Source: an uncultured Eubacteriales bacterium (GTDB taxonomy: Bacteria > Bacillota > Clostridia > Oscillospirales > Oscillospiraceae). Taken from it: a stretch of DNA of 7,576 nucleotides. Shown piece by piece: positions 1 through 5,356 of this stretch. The notes beneath the pieces were generated by a model, which ran no database searches, had not been told where the DNA came from, and saw nothing but the letters and a program-made list of their open reading frames with translations. The stretch lies in assembly GCA_900549485.1 (NCBI GenBank), contig UROG01000055.1:1-7576 (forward strand). The letters are read 5' to 3'. Each line of letters opens with the position of its first letter. Position 1 is the first letter of the stretch. Position numbers and translations under genes: made by a program.

Positions 1-53
1 ACTCCTGTTTTTTAGGTCTTCTTTTGCTCTACCCCAACTATTGACATAGAGCC
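1..53. mobile_element. Possible terminal inverted repeat of an ISL3-like insertion sequence (body off the left edge)
   Basis: Read on the minus strand from position 53 inward, the sequence starts GGCTCTATGTCAATAGTTGG and continues GGGTAGAGC. This resembles the GGCTCTTTGTCAA-type inverted repeats I associate with ISL3-family elements. The outer end would be at 53 and the transposase would lie beyond position 1. The next eight bases (54-61, AATTTATT) are AT-rich, which fits the 8-bp AT-rich target duplication of that family, but the second copy is not in the window. The element would have inserted just 3' of the rsmG stop without damaging it. No transposase coding is visible, so this is recognition by memory of a terminus only. 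Confidence 0.35.
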
Positions 54-67
54 AATTTATTTTAAGC

Positions 68-772
68 TTACAGAGGCTGCTTTTTTATCTGCGCCCAGCG
101 GCGCGGATATTTGGCAGGGGAGGGCTTTATCTTGCGGATGATTACCAGACTGTGATTGACGTCGGTGCCGGGGACGGTATAGCCGACGCATTTTTCTATC
201 TTGCCGCCCAGAAGCGATATACCTTTTTTCGCCTCGTTCAGCTCCTCTTCACAGTCCGGACCCTTCATTGCGATAAATGCGCCGCCGGTCTTTACGAAAG
301 GCAGGCAAAGCTCACACAGCAGATTGAGCCTTGCAACCGCCCTCGATACGGCATAATCAAAGCCTTCGCGCAGCTCCTTCGGCGCTTCCTCCGCTCTCGC
401 GTGGAGACATTCAACGTCTGCAAATCCAAGTTCTGCGCAGGTTCTGCGCAGAAAGCCGATCCTCTTGTCAAGACTGTCAAGCAGCGTAAGCTTTATGTCC
501 GGGCAGGCGATCTTGAGCGCAAGCCCGGGAAAACCGGCGCCCGTACCCACATCTATAACGCTTTTCCCCGCAAGCTCCGCCGAACAAAGCAGAGCGGCGC
601 AGTCGAGAAAATGCAGCCTTGCAACATCCTCCTCGCCGGATATCGCGGTGAGATTCATTACCTTGTTTGTCTCTTCCAGAGCGCCAAAGTATATTCTGTA
701 TCGCTCAAGCATCCTGTCGTCACAGGACAGCCCCATCTGTGAAAAACCGTCTTTCAATATATCCTCAAGCAT
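68..772 (-). CDS. rsmG: 16S rRNA (guanine527-N7)-methyltransferase RsmG (GidB)
   Basis: RsmG transfers a methyl group from S-adenosylmethionine to N7 of G527 in the 530 loop of 16S rRNA; it acts in the cytoplasm, and its loss is a known cause of low-level streptomycin resistance. The 234-residue product has the family's usual length and landmarks: an N-terminal helical part ending in NKVMNLTAI (36-44), the SAM-binding loop VIDVGTGAGFPG (72-83), the acidic strand end LLDSLDKR (97-104), SRAVA (143-147), MKG (169-171), and a basic tail with KYPRR (221-225) ending KKQPL. I chose the ATG at 772 because the family usually begins close to this MLEDILKDGF stretch; a TTG at 781 would add three residues. 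Neither start has a normally spaced Shine-Dalgarno. It is the last gene of a leftward run, 27 nt after the wall hydrolase stop. No frameshift or missing motif is seen. Confidence 0.96.
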   Translation of the reverse strand: MLEDILKDGFSQMGLSCDDRMLERYRIYFGALEETNKVMNLTAISGEEDVARLHFLDCAALLCSAELAGKSVIDVGTGAGFPGLALKIACPDIKLTLLDSLDKRIGFLRRTCAELGFADVECLHARAEEAPKELREGFDYAVSRAVARLNLLCELCLPFVKTGGAFIAMKGPDCEEELNEAKKGISLLGGKIEKCVGYTVPGTDVNHSLVIIRKIKPSPAKYPRRWAQIKKQPL

Positions 773-781
773 GATGTTCAA

Positions 782-802
782 GCGGGTTCTGCCCGCACCT
801 CA
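782..802 (-). promoter_or_regulatory. Ribosome binding site of rsmG, bridged by a small hairpin
   Basis: On the mRNA the wall-hydrolase stop codon is part of UGAGGU (802-797), whose GAGGU matches the anti-Shine-Dalgarno. It is followed at once by GCGGGCAGAACCCGC (796-782), a 5-bp GC hairpin with a 5-nt loop, then UUGAACAUC and AUG. The linear distance from GAGGU to AUG is 24 nt, too far to work well. With the hairpin folded it falls to 9 nt. The site also places reinitiation directly at the upstream stop, suggesting coupled translation. The fold is visible in sequence; the function is inferred. Confidence 0.5.
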
Positions 803-1666
803 CTTATAAAATTCGTGTCTTCCTATGGTCTTGACATAGACACAGTTTGTCTTGAACCAGTAGTTTCCATTGTTTTCGGGGTTTGCGAAATACAGGCTGT
901 CCTCCGCCGTGTCATAGCCTTCCCAGCACAGGCACGCCGCCACCCATGACAGCTCGTCCCCCGCCGCGGTCAGCGCGCCGGTCGTAGCGGGCGCGAACTG
1001 CACGCCGGTATTGTTGTCGTAGAGCACTTTATATATGCTGTCCGGGTATCTGTCGCTTTCAACGCGGTTTTCTATCACGTTGCCGACGGCTATTTTGCCC
1101 GCAAGCGGCTCGTCCACTGTTTCGACCTTGATTATTCTCGGTATCCAATACTGATAGTCGGGCGGCATGTTCAGCTTGTAGTAATCCTCGCTTCCGCTTA
1201 TCGGCCTGCACTGCTTCGTGCTTATATCGACCCGATCTTCCGACGCTGAGAGCTTCACGCCGAATATCCGCGACAGCGCGTCGGCAGGCAGATAGACGTC
1301 TCCGCCGCACAGGATGTAGCCGTCCGGCAGAAACACATATCTGTGATTCACCGTGAGATAATTTGTCCCGTATGCCGCGCTGATATCAAGCCCCTCGGCG
1401 ACGGCGGCAAAGCCCTCGTCATCTGCGCTGAGATTCATGTTTATGCCGTAAAATCCGGAAAACTCGCTCAAAGACATGAATATTTCACCGTTGTTGATAT
1501 ATCCTCTGCCGGAGAGCATATCTCTGAGATAAACGCGCACCTCGTCAAGCTCAGGCCGCTCCTTCTCTTCCCGTGCGGGGAGGGAAGAATGATCTGCCGC
1601 AGCCGCAACATAAATGCCCGCAAGCAAGCAAAGCGCCGCAAAAAAAACAACAATCCGCCGTTTCAT
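800..1666 (-). CDS. Secreted SleB-type cell-wall hydrolase with copper-amine-oxidase-like N-terminal domain
   Basis: The 288-residue protein starts with a signal peptide (basic MKRR, hydrophobic 5-19, small residues AAAA at 21-24), so it is likely exported. Residues about 40-150 read as the stalk-like domain often named copper amine oxidase N-terminal (VYLPADALSRIFGVKLS at 124-140 is typical); in clostridia this usually serves as a wall-associated module. Residues about 165-288 match the SleB/hydrolase_2 fold: VETVDEPLAGKIAVGNVI (181-198), ENRV, QFAPATTG (223-230), LYFANP (258-263) and a closing IGRHEFYK. E182 aligns with the proposed catalytic glutamate of SleB lytic enzymes, which cut peptidoglycan, often spore cortex. 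The usual EARGEP is ETVDEP here, with both glutamates kept. The start has AAGGAG only 4 nt upstream. It lies 69 nt after the DHHW gene. Whether it acts in germination or vegetative wall turnover cannot be told. Confidence 0.85.
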   Translation of the reverse strand: MKRRIVVFFAALCLLAGIYVAAAADHSSLPAREEKERPELDEVRVYLRDMLSGRGYINNGEIFMSLSEFSGFYGINMNLSADDEGFAAVAEGLDISAAYGTNYLTVNHRYVFLPDGYILCGGDVYLPADALSRIFGVKLSASEDRVDISTKQCRPISGSEDYYKLNMPPDYQYWIPRIIKVETVDEPLAGKIAVGNVIENRVESDRYPDSIYKVLYDNNTGVQFAPATTGALTAAGDELSWVAACLCWEGYDTAEDSLYFANPENNGNYWFKTNCVYVKTIGRHEFYK

Positions 1667-1735
1667 TTTTCTCCTTTTGAATTACACATCTTCGGGCGTT
1701 CGGCACCGGAATAGCCGCTGCTTTTTGCCCGCGCC

Positions 1736-2836
1736 TCACGGCGATACGGAATACATCGGAAGCTGATATTCGTTCCGTTCCACTATCTCAAGCACGTAAA
1801 TATCCGCGTCCGAGGCGAATATTTTGTCCTGAGAGAAAAGCGTGTGGTGTACAAAGGTGCTGTTTTCAAACTGCGATGCAAGTATCGGGGCAAGGGCGAT
1901 AGAATATGAATCCCGCGCCACGAAAATGTTTCGCTTGTCAGCGCCGCGTGTCAGAAACACCATTCCGCTCTGATCGTCGTCTTTCAGCTTCTCGGTAGTC
2001 AGCTCCGTTATCCCCGACAGCTCGTAATCGGTATCCACATCCGTGACTGCCGCGTTCATGACCATGGCGAGATCTCCGGATGTTTTCTGTATCTTCTTAA
2101 GCCCGAGACTTTCCGCCGCCGGCATTTCGATACCGAGCGCACGGGCAAGGCTTCTTGCTCCGATGTACGCGCCGAGGTTGTTCCAATGGCTGTCAAGCTT
2201 GAGATACAGCGGCATATCCGCATGGCGCTCCTTGAACTCAAGAAGCTCCTCCTTGGGATATACGACATTCACGTCGGTGTAAGCCCTGAGATAATCCACA
2301 AGCTGGTCGGTCGCGGTGTACTCGTCCTCCTGCTCATAATATGAGGGCAGCTTTTCCATATATATTGTTTCCTTGTTAGGCGCTATGAACAGCACAAACT
2401 CTATGCCGCGCTCTGCAAGAACGTCCTTAGTCTGCTGCATACTCTCCGCCATGGTCTCCAGCTCTTCTTCGCTGAAATGCCAGCAGCCGAGCGACTGATT
2501 GACGGGGTTTCCCGCCTCCTCGCTGCAATAGAAGAGCCAGCCGTCGCGCCCTATCGCAACGCCGTTTATGTCCTGCTGCCTGAAAAGAAAATACTGCAGC
2601 GTGTTGTTCAGCCGGATAAGCTGATTTCTGTACGGCATTGTGTCGTTGTAATATTCTTCATAATCCGCCGGAAAGCTCTCAAAGCTGTCAGGCGTTAAGG
2701 ACGGCTTTTCGGCAAGCGTGCGGTTTTCGGTGTTGGTGCTGTCAAGATACGGCTTTACAAGGGGGTATACAAGCTGCGGCAGCATAAACAGAGCCGCAAA
2801 AAGGCACAGCCATATGACGGCGTTTTTCTTTTTCAT
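1736..2836 (-). CDS. DHHW-family / AlgJ-AlgX-like SGNH protein, polysaccharide O-acetylation partner
   Basis: This 366-residue protein has an N-terminal membrane anchor or uncleaved signal (about 7-26) and an extracytoplasmic domain of the AlgJ/AlgX/DHHW type. Landmarks are ENRTLAEKPSL (37-47), GRDGWLFY (96-103), FVLFIAPNKETIY (147-159), LYLKLDSHWNNLGAY (210-224) and ARDSYSIALAPIL (307-319). In AlgJ and AlgX the Asp-x-His pair and a later serine form the catalytic triad; the equivalents here are D215, H217 and probably S310. The family's namesake DHHW reads DSHW. Known relatives pass acetyl groups received from the membrane acyltransferase on to a polysaccharide outside the membrane. The MBOAT gene ends 15 nt upstream, within the ribosome-binding region (GGGAGG, 5 nt before ATG), so the two are surely co-expressed. 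The target polymer is not evident, since no glycan synthesis gene is in view. Confidence 0.85.
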   Translation of the reverse strand: MKKKNAVIWLCLFAALFMLPQLVYPLVKPYLDSTNTENRTLAEKPSLTPDSFESFPADYEEYYNDTMPYRNQLIRLNNTLQYFLFRQQDINGVAIGRDGWLFYCSEEAGNPVNQSLGCWHFSEEELETMAESMQQTKDVLAERGIEFVLFIAPNKETIYMEKLPSYYEQEDEYTATDQLVDYLRAYTDVNVVYPKEELLEFKERHADMPLYLKLDSHWNNLGAYIGARSLARALGIEMPAAESLGLKKIQKTSGDLAMVMNAAVTDVDTDYELSGITELTTEKLKDDDQSGMVFLTRGADKRNIFVARDSYSIALAPILASQFENSTFVHHTLFSQDKIFASDADIYVLEIVERNEYQLPMYSVSP

Positions 2837-2851
2837 GCGTATCCTCCCGCA

Positions 2852-4246
2852 TTAAAATCTGAAGTAGATGAAAGGGTTATACGTATCCGCCGCGAGCATT
2901 GCAATGCATATGACAAATATGCCCGCGCAGAAAACCGCTTCGATCCATGTGTTTTTGAGCTTCGCCGCAAATCCGCTTTTATCTGCGGCAAGCTGGATCA
3001 CGCCGCAGCCGAGTATGGCGAGTGCAAGCATGGCAAGCATTTTAGCGCCCGTGAGCTGGTGCAGCAGCAGCGCCTTTCCGACATATTTCCATGGCATAAG
3101 CATACGCACCGTCATCATCCATGCCTGCGAAACGCTCTCCGCACGGAAAAGCACCCAGCCTATCACAAACACAAGCACTGTGTAGACGTGCGCAAAGATC
3201 CTGTGCCTGTCGAGAAATTTTCCGAAGCCGAGACGTTCTGCAATACGGAACAGCCCGTGCCACAGCCCCCACAGGATAAAGGTGTAGCCTGCGCCGTGCC
3301 ACAGTCCCGTGATGAAGAACACGATAACGAGGTTCAGATATGTGCGCACCTCGCCCCTGCGGTTTCCGCCGAGCGGGATGTACAGGTATTCTTTGAACCA
3401 TGTTCCGAGCGAAATGTGCCACCTCTGCCAGAACTCGCGGATAGAGGAGGAAAGGTAGGGATAGCGGAAGTTTTCCTCAAACTCAAATCCGAACATCTTG
3501 CCCATGCCTATCGCCATATCCGAGTAGCCGGAAAAATCATAGTAGATCTGCAAGGTGTACAATATCGCGCCGAACCATGCCAGCGCGCCGGTCAGTCCGG
3601 CGGCCTCCGTCGCGTAGATCGTATCGACATACTGCGCCGCTGTGTTGGCGATTATCACCTTTTTTCCGAAACCGTAGATGAAACGCCGTATACCTTCCGC
3701 CGTTTTTTCGATAGTGCAGCTTCTTGAGGCAAGCTGTTCGTCAATGTCCTTGTATTTTACGATAGGCCCCGCGATAAGCTGCGGGAAAAAGGATATGTAC
3801 AGCGCGAGGTTTATAATGCTCCTCTGCGCTTTGTACTGCCCGCGGTAGAGGTCGATGATATAGGACATGATCTGAAACGTATAAAATGAAATGCCTATGG
3901 GCAGCGCGATCTCACGGACAGAGACGACATCACCGAAAATGCCGTTTATGATGTCCGCAAGGAAATTGAAATATTTGAAGTAGCCGAGCAGAGCGAGGTT
4001 AATAATGATATCGAGCGTCAGGAGCAGTTTTTTTCTTGCGCTGAATCTCTCCATCAGCAGTCCCAGAAAATAATTGACCGTAATGGAAAAAAGCATCAGC
4101 AGGATATAACGCGGCTCTCCCCATGCGTAAAATATGAGACTGCCGGCAAGCAGCAGGATGTTCCTTGCCTTTGCAGGGACGATATGATACGCCGCAAAAA
4201 TGACCGGCAGGAATATCCACAGGAAAACCGGCGATGAAAAAACCAT
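2852..4246 (-). CDS. MBOAT family membrane-bound O-acyltransferase (AlgI/DltB type)
   Basis: A polytopic membrane protein of 464 residues, normal for AlgI-like enzymes. These take an acyl group, usually acetyl, from a cytoplasmic donor across the membrane for O-acylation of a surface polymer. The opening MVFSSPVFLWIFLPVIF and the stretch LPIGISFYTFQIMSYIID (115-132) are classic. The catalytic region includes YYDFSGYSDMAIGMGKMFG (235-253), FWQRWHISLGTWFKEYLYIP (272-291) and TGLWHGAGYTFILWG (313-327); H317 in LWHGAG is the family's invariant histidine and H277 the second conserved one. The start at 4246 is preferred: GGGAG lies 8 nt upstream and the protein begins exactly as its relatives do. 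The frame is open up to 4420, but that extension would start upstream of the promoter and is basic and unlike the family. The DHHW partner follows after 15 nt. AlgI-type is favoured over DltB because of that partner. Confidence 0.93.
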   Translation of the reverse strand: MVFSSPVFLWIFLPVIFAAYHIVPAKARNILLLAGSLIFYAWGEPRYILLMLFSITVNYFLGLLMERFSARKKLLLTLDIIINLALLGYFKYFNFLADIINGIFGDVVSVREIALPIGISFYTFQIMSYIIDLYRGQYKAQRSIINLALYISFFPQLIAGPIVKYKDIDEQLASRSCTIEKTAEGIRRFIYGFGKKVIIANTAAQYVDTIYATEAAGLTGALAWFGAILYTLQIYYDFSGYSDMAIGMGKMFGFEFEENFRYPYLSSSIREFWQRWHISLGTWFKEYLYIPLGGNRRGEVRTYLNLVIVFFITGLWHGAGYTFILWGLWHGLFRIAERLGFGKFLDRHRIFAHVYTVLVFVIGWVLFRAESVSQAWMMTVRMLMPWKYVGKALLLHQLTGAKMLAMLALAILGCGVIQLAADKSGFAAKLKNTWIEAVFCAGIFVICIAMLAADTYNPFIYFRF

Positions 4247-4304
4247 ATTTTGAACTCCCGAACAGAAGATTTTGCTGCAGCCGGCAAACGGCAGCATAAT
4301 ATAT

Positions 4305-4332
4305 ATTATAGTGTTTCTTGTCTCCGCGTCAA
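4305..4332 (-). promoter_or_regulatory. Sigma-A promoter of the MBOAT-DHHW-hydrolase-rsmG run
   Basis: On the minus strand TTGACG (4332-4327) and TATAAT (4310-4305) are separated by 16 nt. The expected start of transcription is near 4298, giving a leader of about 52 nt before the ATG at 4246. The leader can form a small hairpin (GCTGC and GCAGC arms at 4295-4291 and 4278-4274). This promoter lies inside the longer open frame that reaches 4420, which argues for the 4246 start. No other convincing promoter was seen inside the leftward run. Confidence 0.75.
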
Positions 4333-4428
4333 CTTTTATTTTTTTCTGCCGTGCGCGGACGTATTTTCTGCGGCTTGCCGGGAATATGCGCTGCGGGATA
4401 GCGTTGTGAATCTGCCGCAAGCGTCCGT

Positions 4429-4480
4429 AGACTTTTCCGGAGGGCGGACTGCCGGATAGAAGACTTTTTCGGGACGGACT
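4429..4480. repeat. Imperfect tandem repeat between the divergent promoters
   Basis: AGACTTTTCCGGAGGGCGGA (continuing CT, 4429-4450) and AGACTTTTTCGGGACGGACT (4461-4480) match except for a 2-nt gap and two substitutions, with a 32-nt offset. The pair lies between the leftward MBOAT promoter and the tRNA promoter; apart from this repeat and the promoters the 4247-4547 interval shows nothing else that I can name. It may be a regulator site or simple remnant duplication. Confidence 0.4.
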
Positions 4481-4499
4481 AAAAAATGAAATTTAGGTA

Positions 4500-4528
4500 T
4501 TGACTTTGCTTATGCTCCGTGCTATATT
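4500..4528 (+). promoter_or_regulatory. Sigma-A promoter of the initiator tRNA gene
   Basis: TTGACT (4500-4505) and TATATT (4523-4528) are separated by exactly 17 nt. The predicted transcript start is near 4535, about 13 nt before the mature 5' end of the tRNA, leaving a short leader for RNase P to remove. Confidence 0.8.
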
Positions 4529-4547
4529 GTACAAGCTAAATGAATAT

Positions 4548-4620
<73 letters not shown>

Positions 4621-4626
4621 CTACCG

Positions 4627-4660
4627 AAGTCCTGAAATCGCAAGATTTCAGGACTTTTTC
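4627..4660 (+). terminator. Intrinsic terminator of the tRNA-fMet transcript
   Basis: AAGTCCTGAAATC (4627-4639), a GCAA tetraloop of the stable GNRA class (4640-4643) and GATTTCAGGACTT (4644-4656) form a perfect 13-bp stem running into five T (4655-4659). It starts 6 nt after the tRNA discriminator base. This is a textbook Rho-independent terminator on the plus strand. Confidence 0.93.
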
Positions 4661-4710
4661 TGCGCTTACGCGACTAAAAAGTTCGGCATGCTTTTGATTC
4701 TGAAAAAGTC

Positions 4711-4741
4711 TTGACCTCAAGCAGGGTTTGTGTGTTATCAT
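4711..4741 (+). promoter_or_regulatory. Promoter of the flavodoxin-type pseudogene, long spacer
   Basis: TTGACC (4711-4716) and TATCAT (4736-4741) are separated by 19 nt, or 18 if TTATCA is taken as the -10. A 19-nt spacer is typical of promoters activated by MerR-family regulators, and oxidoreductase genes are frequent targets of those. The spacer begins CTCAAG-like as in SoxR/MerR boxes, but the matching right half (around 4728-4734) is poor. The downstream AAGGAG (4763-4768) is intact. Confidence 0.4.
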
Positions 4742-4777
4742 GGAATAGAAAAAGCAAAAAGCAAGGAGAGCATTACG

Positions 4778-4917
4778 ATGAATAAAAAGGTACTGATCAT
4801 TTCTTCAAGTCCCCGCAAGGGCGGTAATTCGGAAACTCTGGCGGCGTCAATGACGTCGGCGATATCGACGGGCATCCCGCTCTGGAAAGAGCATATCAGG
4901 TCGGAAAGAACATCTGA
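4778..4917 (+). pseudogene. Flavodoxin-family NAD(P)H-dependent oxidoreductase, internally deleted and frameshifted
   Basis: The first 24 codons, from the ATG at 4778 with AAGGAGAG 7 nt upstream, encode MNKKVLIISSSPRKGGNSET and LAAS. This is the first strand and the FMN-phosphate loop (SSSPRKGGNS) of flavodoxin-like NAD(P)H oxidoreductases. After about 4849 that frame loses similarity and runs on to a stop at 4931. In the next-but-one frame, 4858-4914 encodes GDIDGHPALERAYQVGKNI, then TGA (4915-4917): the usual C-terminal tail of the same family (G-x-HPAL-x-x-A-x-x-x-GKN-I). So head and tail have been joined by a deletion of most of the gene, well over 100 codons judging from usual family length of about 180-200, and the join is out of frame. 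Promoter and ribosome site survive, suggesting a fairly recent loss. A functional micro-protein is unlikely. Confidence 0.8.
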
Positions 4918-5058
4918 GCTGTATAAGAGCTGAAAATTAACGGAATTACTCGATCCGCTGGCCCTTTTGAAAGAAAGCTGCGCCCTGAGCAAATGGCATG
5001 AGTCCGCTGTTTTTGGAGCGTCCCTGCATCCGTTTTTTCTTTTAATTCCATAATTTGC

Positions 5059-5088
5059 TTGACATAATGCCTGAGTATTTATTATAAT
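5059..5088 (+). promoter_or_regulatory. Strong sigma-A promoter of the small membrane protein and zinc-ribbon operon
   Basis: Both hexamers are consensus: TTGACA (5059-5064) and TATAAT (5083-5088), with an 18-nt spacer. Transcription should begin near 5095, about 25 nt before the ATG at 5121. The interval 4918-5058 before it shows no gene or clear terminator. Confidence 0.85.
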
Positions 5089-5120
5089 CGAAATAAATAT
5101 AAACAGGCGGTGAAGTTCAG

Positions 5121-5348
5121 ATGTTGATCGCAATATGGGTCGTGGCAATACTTGCGCTGCTGGCTGCGCATTATTTTGTGGCGGCGGAATTTTATAAGGT
5201 GGCCGCAATGAAGGGCTGGCCGCAGAAGAAATATCATATCATGGCGCTTTTGCTGTGGTTTGCGGGCTACCTGCTGATAATCGCCCTGCCTGATCGGGCG
5301 GGGGAGTCCATGACGGCGATAGTCAGCGACGATCTGCCGGAACTGTGA
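5121..5348 (+). CDS. Small two-helix membrane protein, function unknown
   Basis: A 75-residue protein with hydrophobic segments at about 2-20 and 41-57. They are joined by a charged loop, AAEFYKVAAMKGWPQKKY (21-38), and followed by ALPDRAGES and an acidic end (SDDLPEL). The pattern helix - EFYKVAAxKGxxxKKY - helix - ALPDR is one I associate with small clostridial membrane proteins and with membrane tails of zinc-ribbon proteins; that is memory, not a search. AGGCGGTGA (5105-5113) lies 7 nt before the ATG. The stop codon lies in TGAGG (5346-5350), which also serves as the ribosome site of the next gene, so the two are likely translationally coupled and may work together in the membrane. Coding looks genuine because of the promoter, ribosome site and coupling. 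Confidence 0.8.
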   Translation: MLIAIWVVAILALLAAHYFVAAEFYKVAAMKGWPQKKYHIMALLLWFAGYLLIIALPDRAGESMTAIVSDDLPEL

Positions 5349-5356
5349 GGGCGGCC

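Noticed and set aside
152..742. 196-residue open frame on the plus strand opposite rsmG
   Set aside because: Antisense to rsmG, low-complexity basic composition, no domain or start signal.
3059..3727. 222-residue open frame on the plus strand opposite the MBOAT gene
   Set aside because: It is antisense to a well-supported gene, has no recognisable domain or ribosome site, and reflects codon bias of the true gene.
4247..4420. Extension of the MBOAT frame to an ATG at 4420 (58 extra residues)
   Set aside because: It begins upstream of the best promoter, has no family-like sequence, and the ATG at 4246 has a well-spaced GGGAG and the canonical MVFSSPVFL opening.
4738..5208. 156-residue open frame on the minus strand
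   Set aside because: It crosses the pseudogene, a strong plus-strand promoter and the small membrane gene; composition is not protein-like and no ribosome site is seen.
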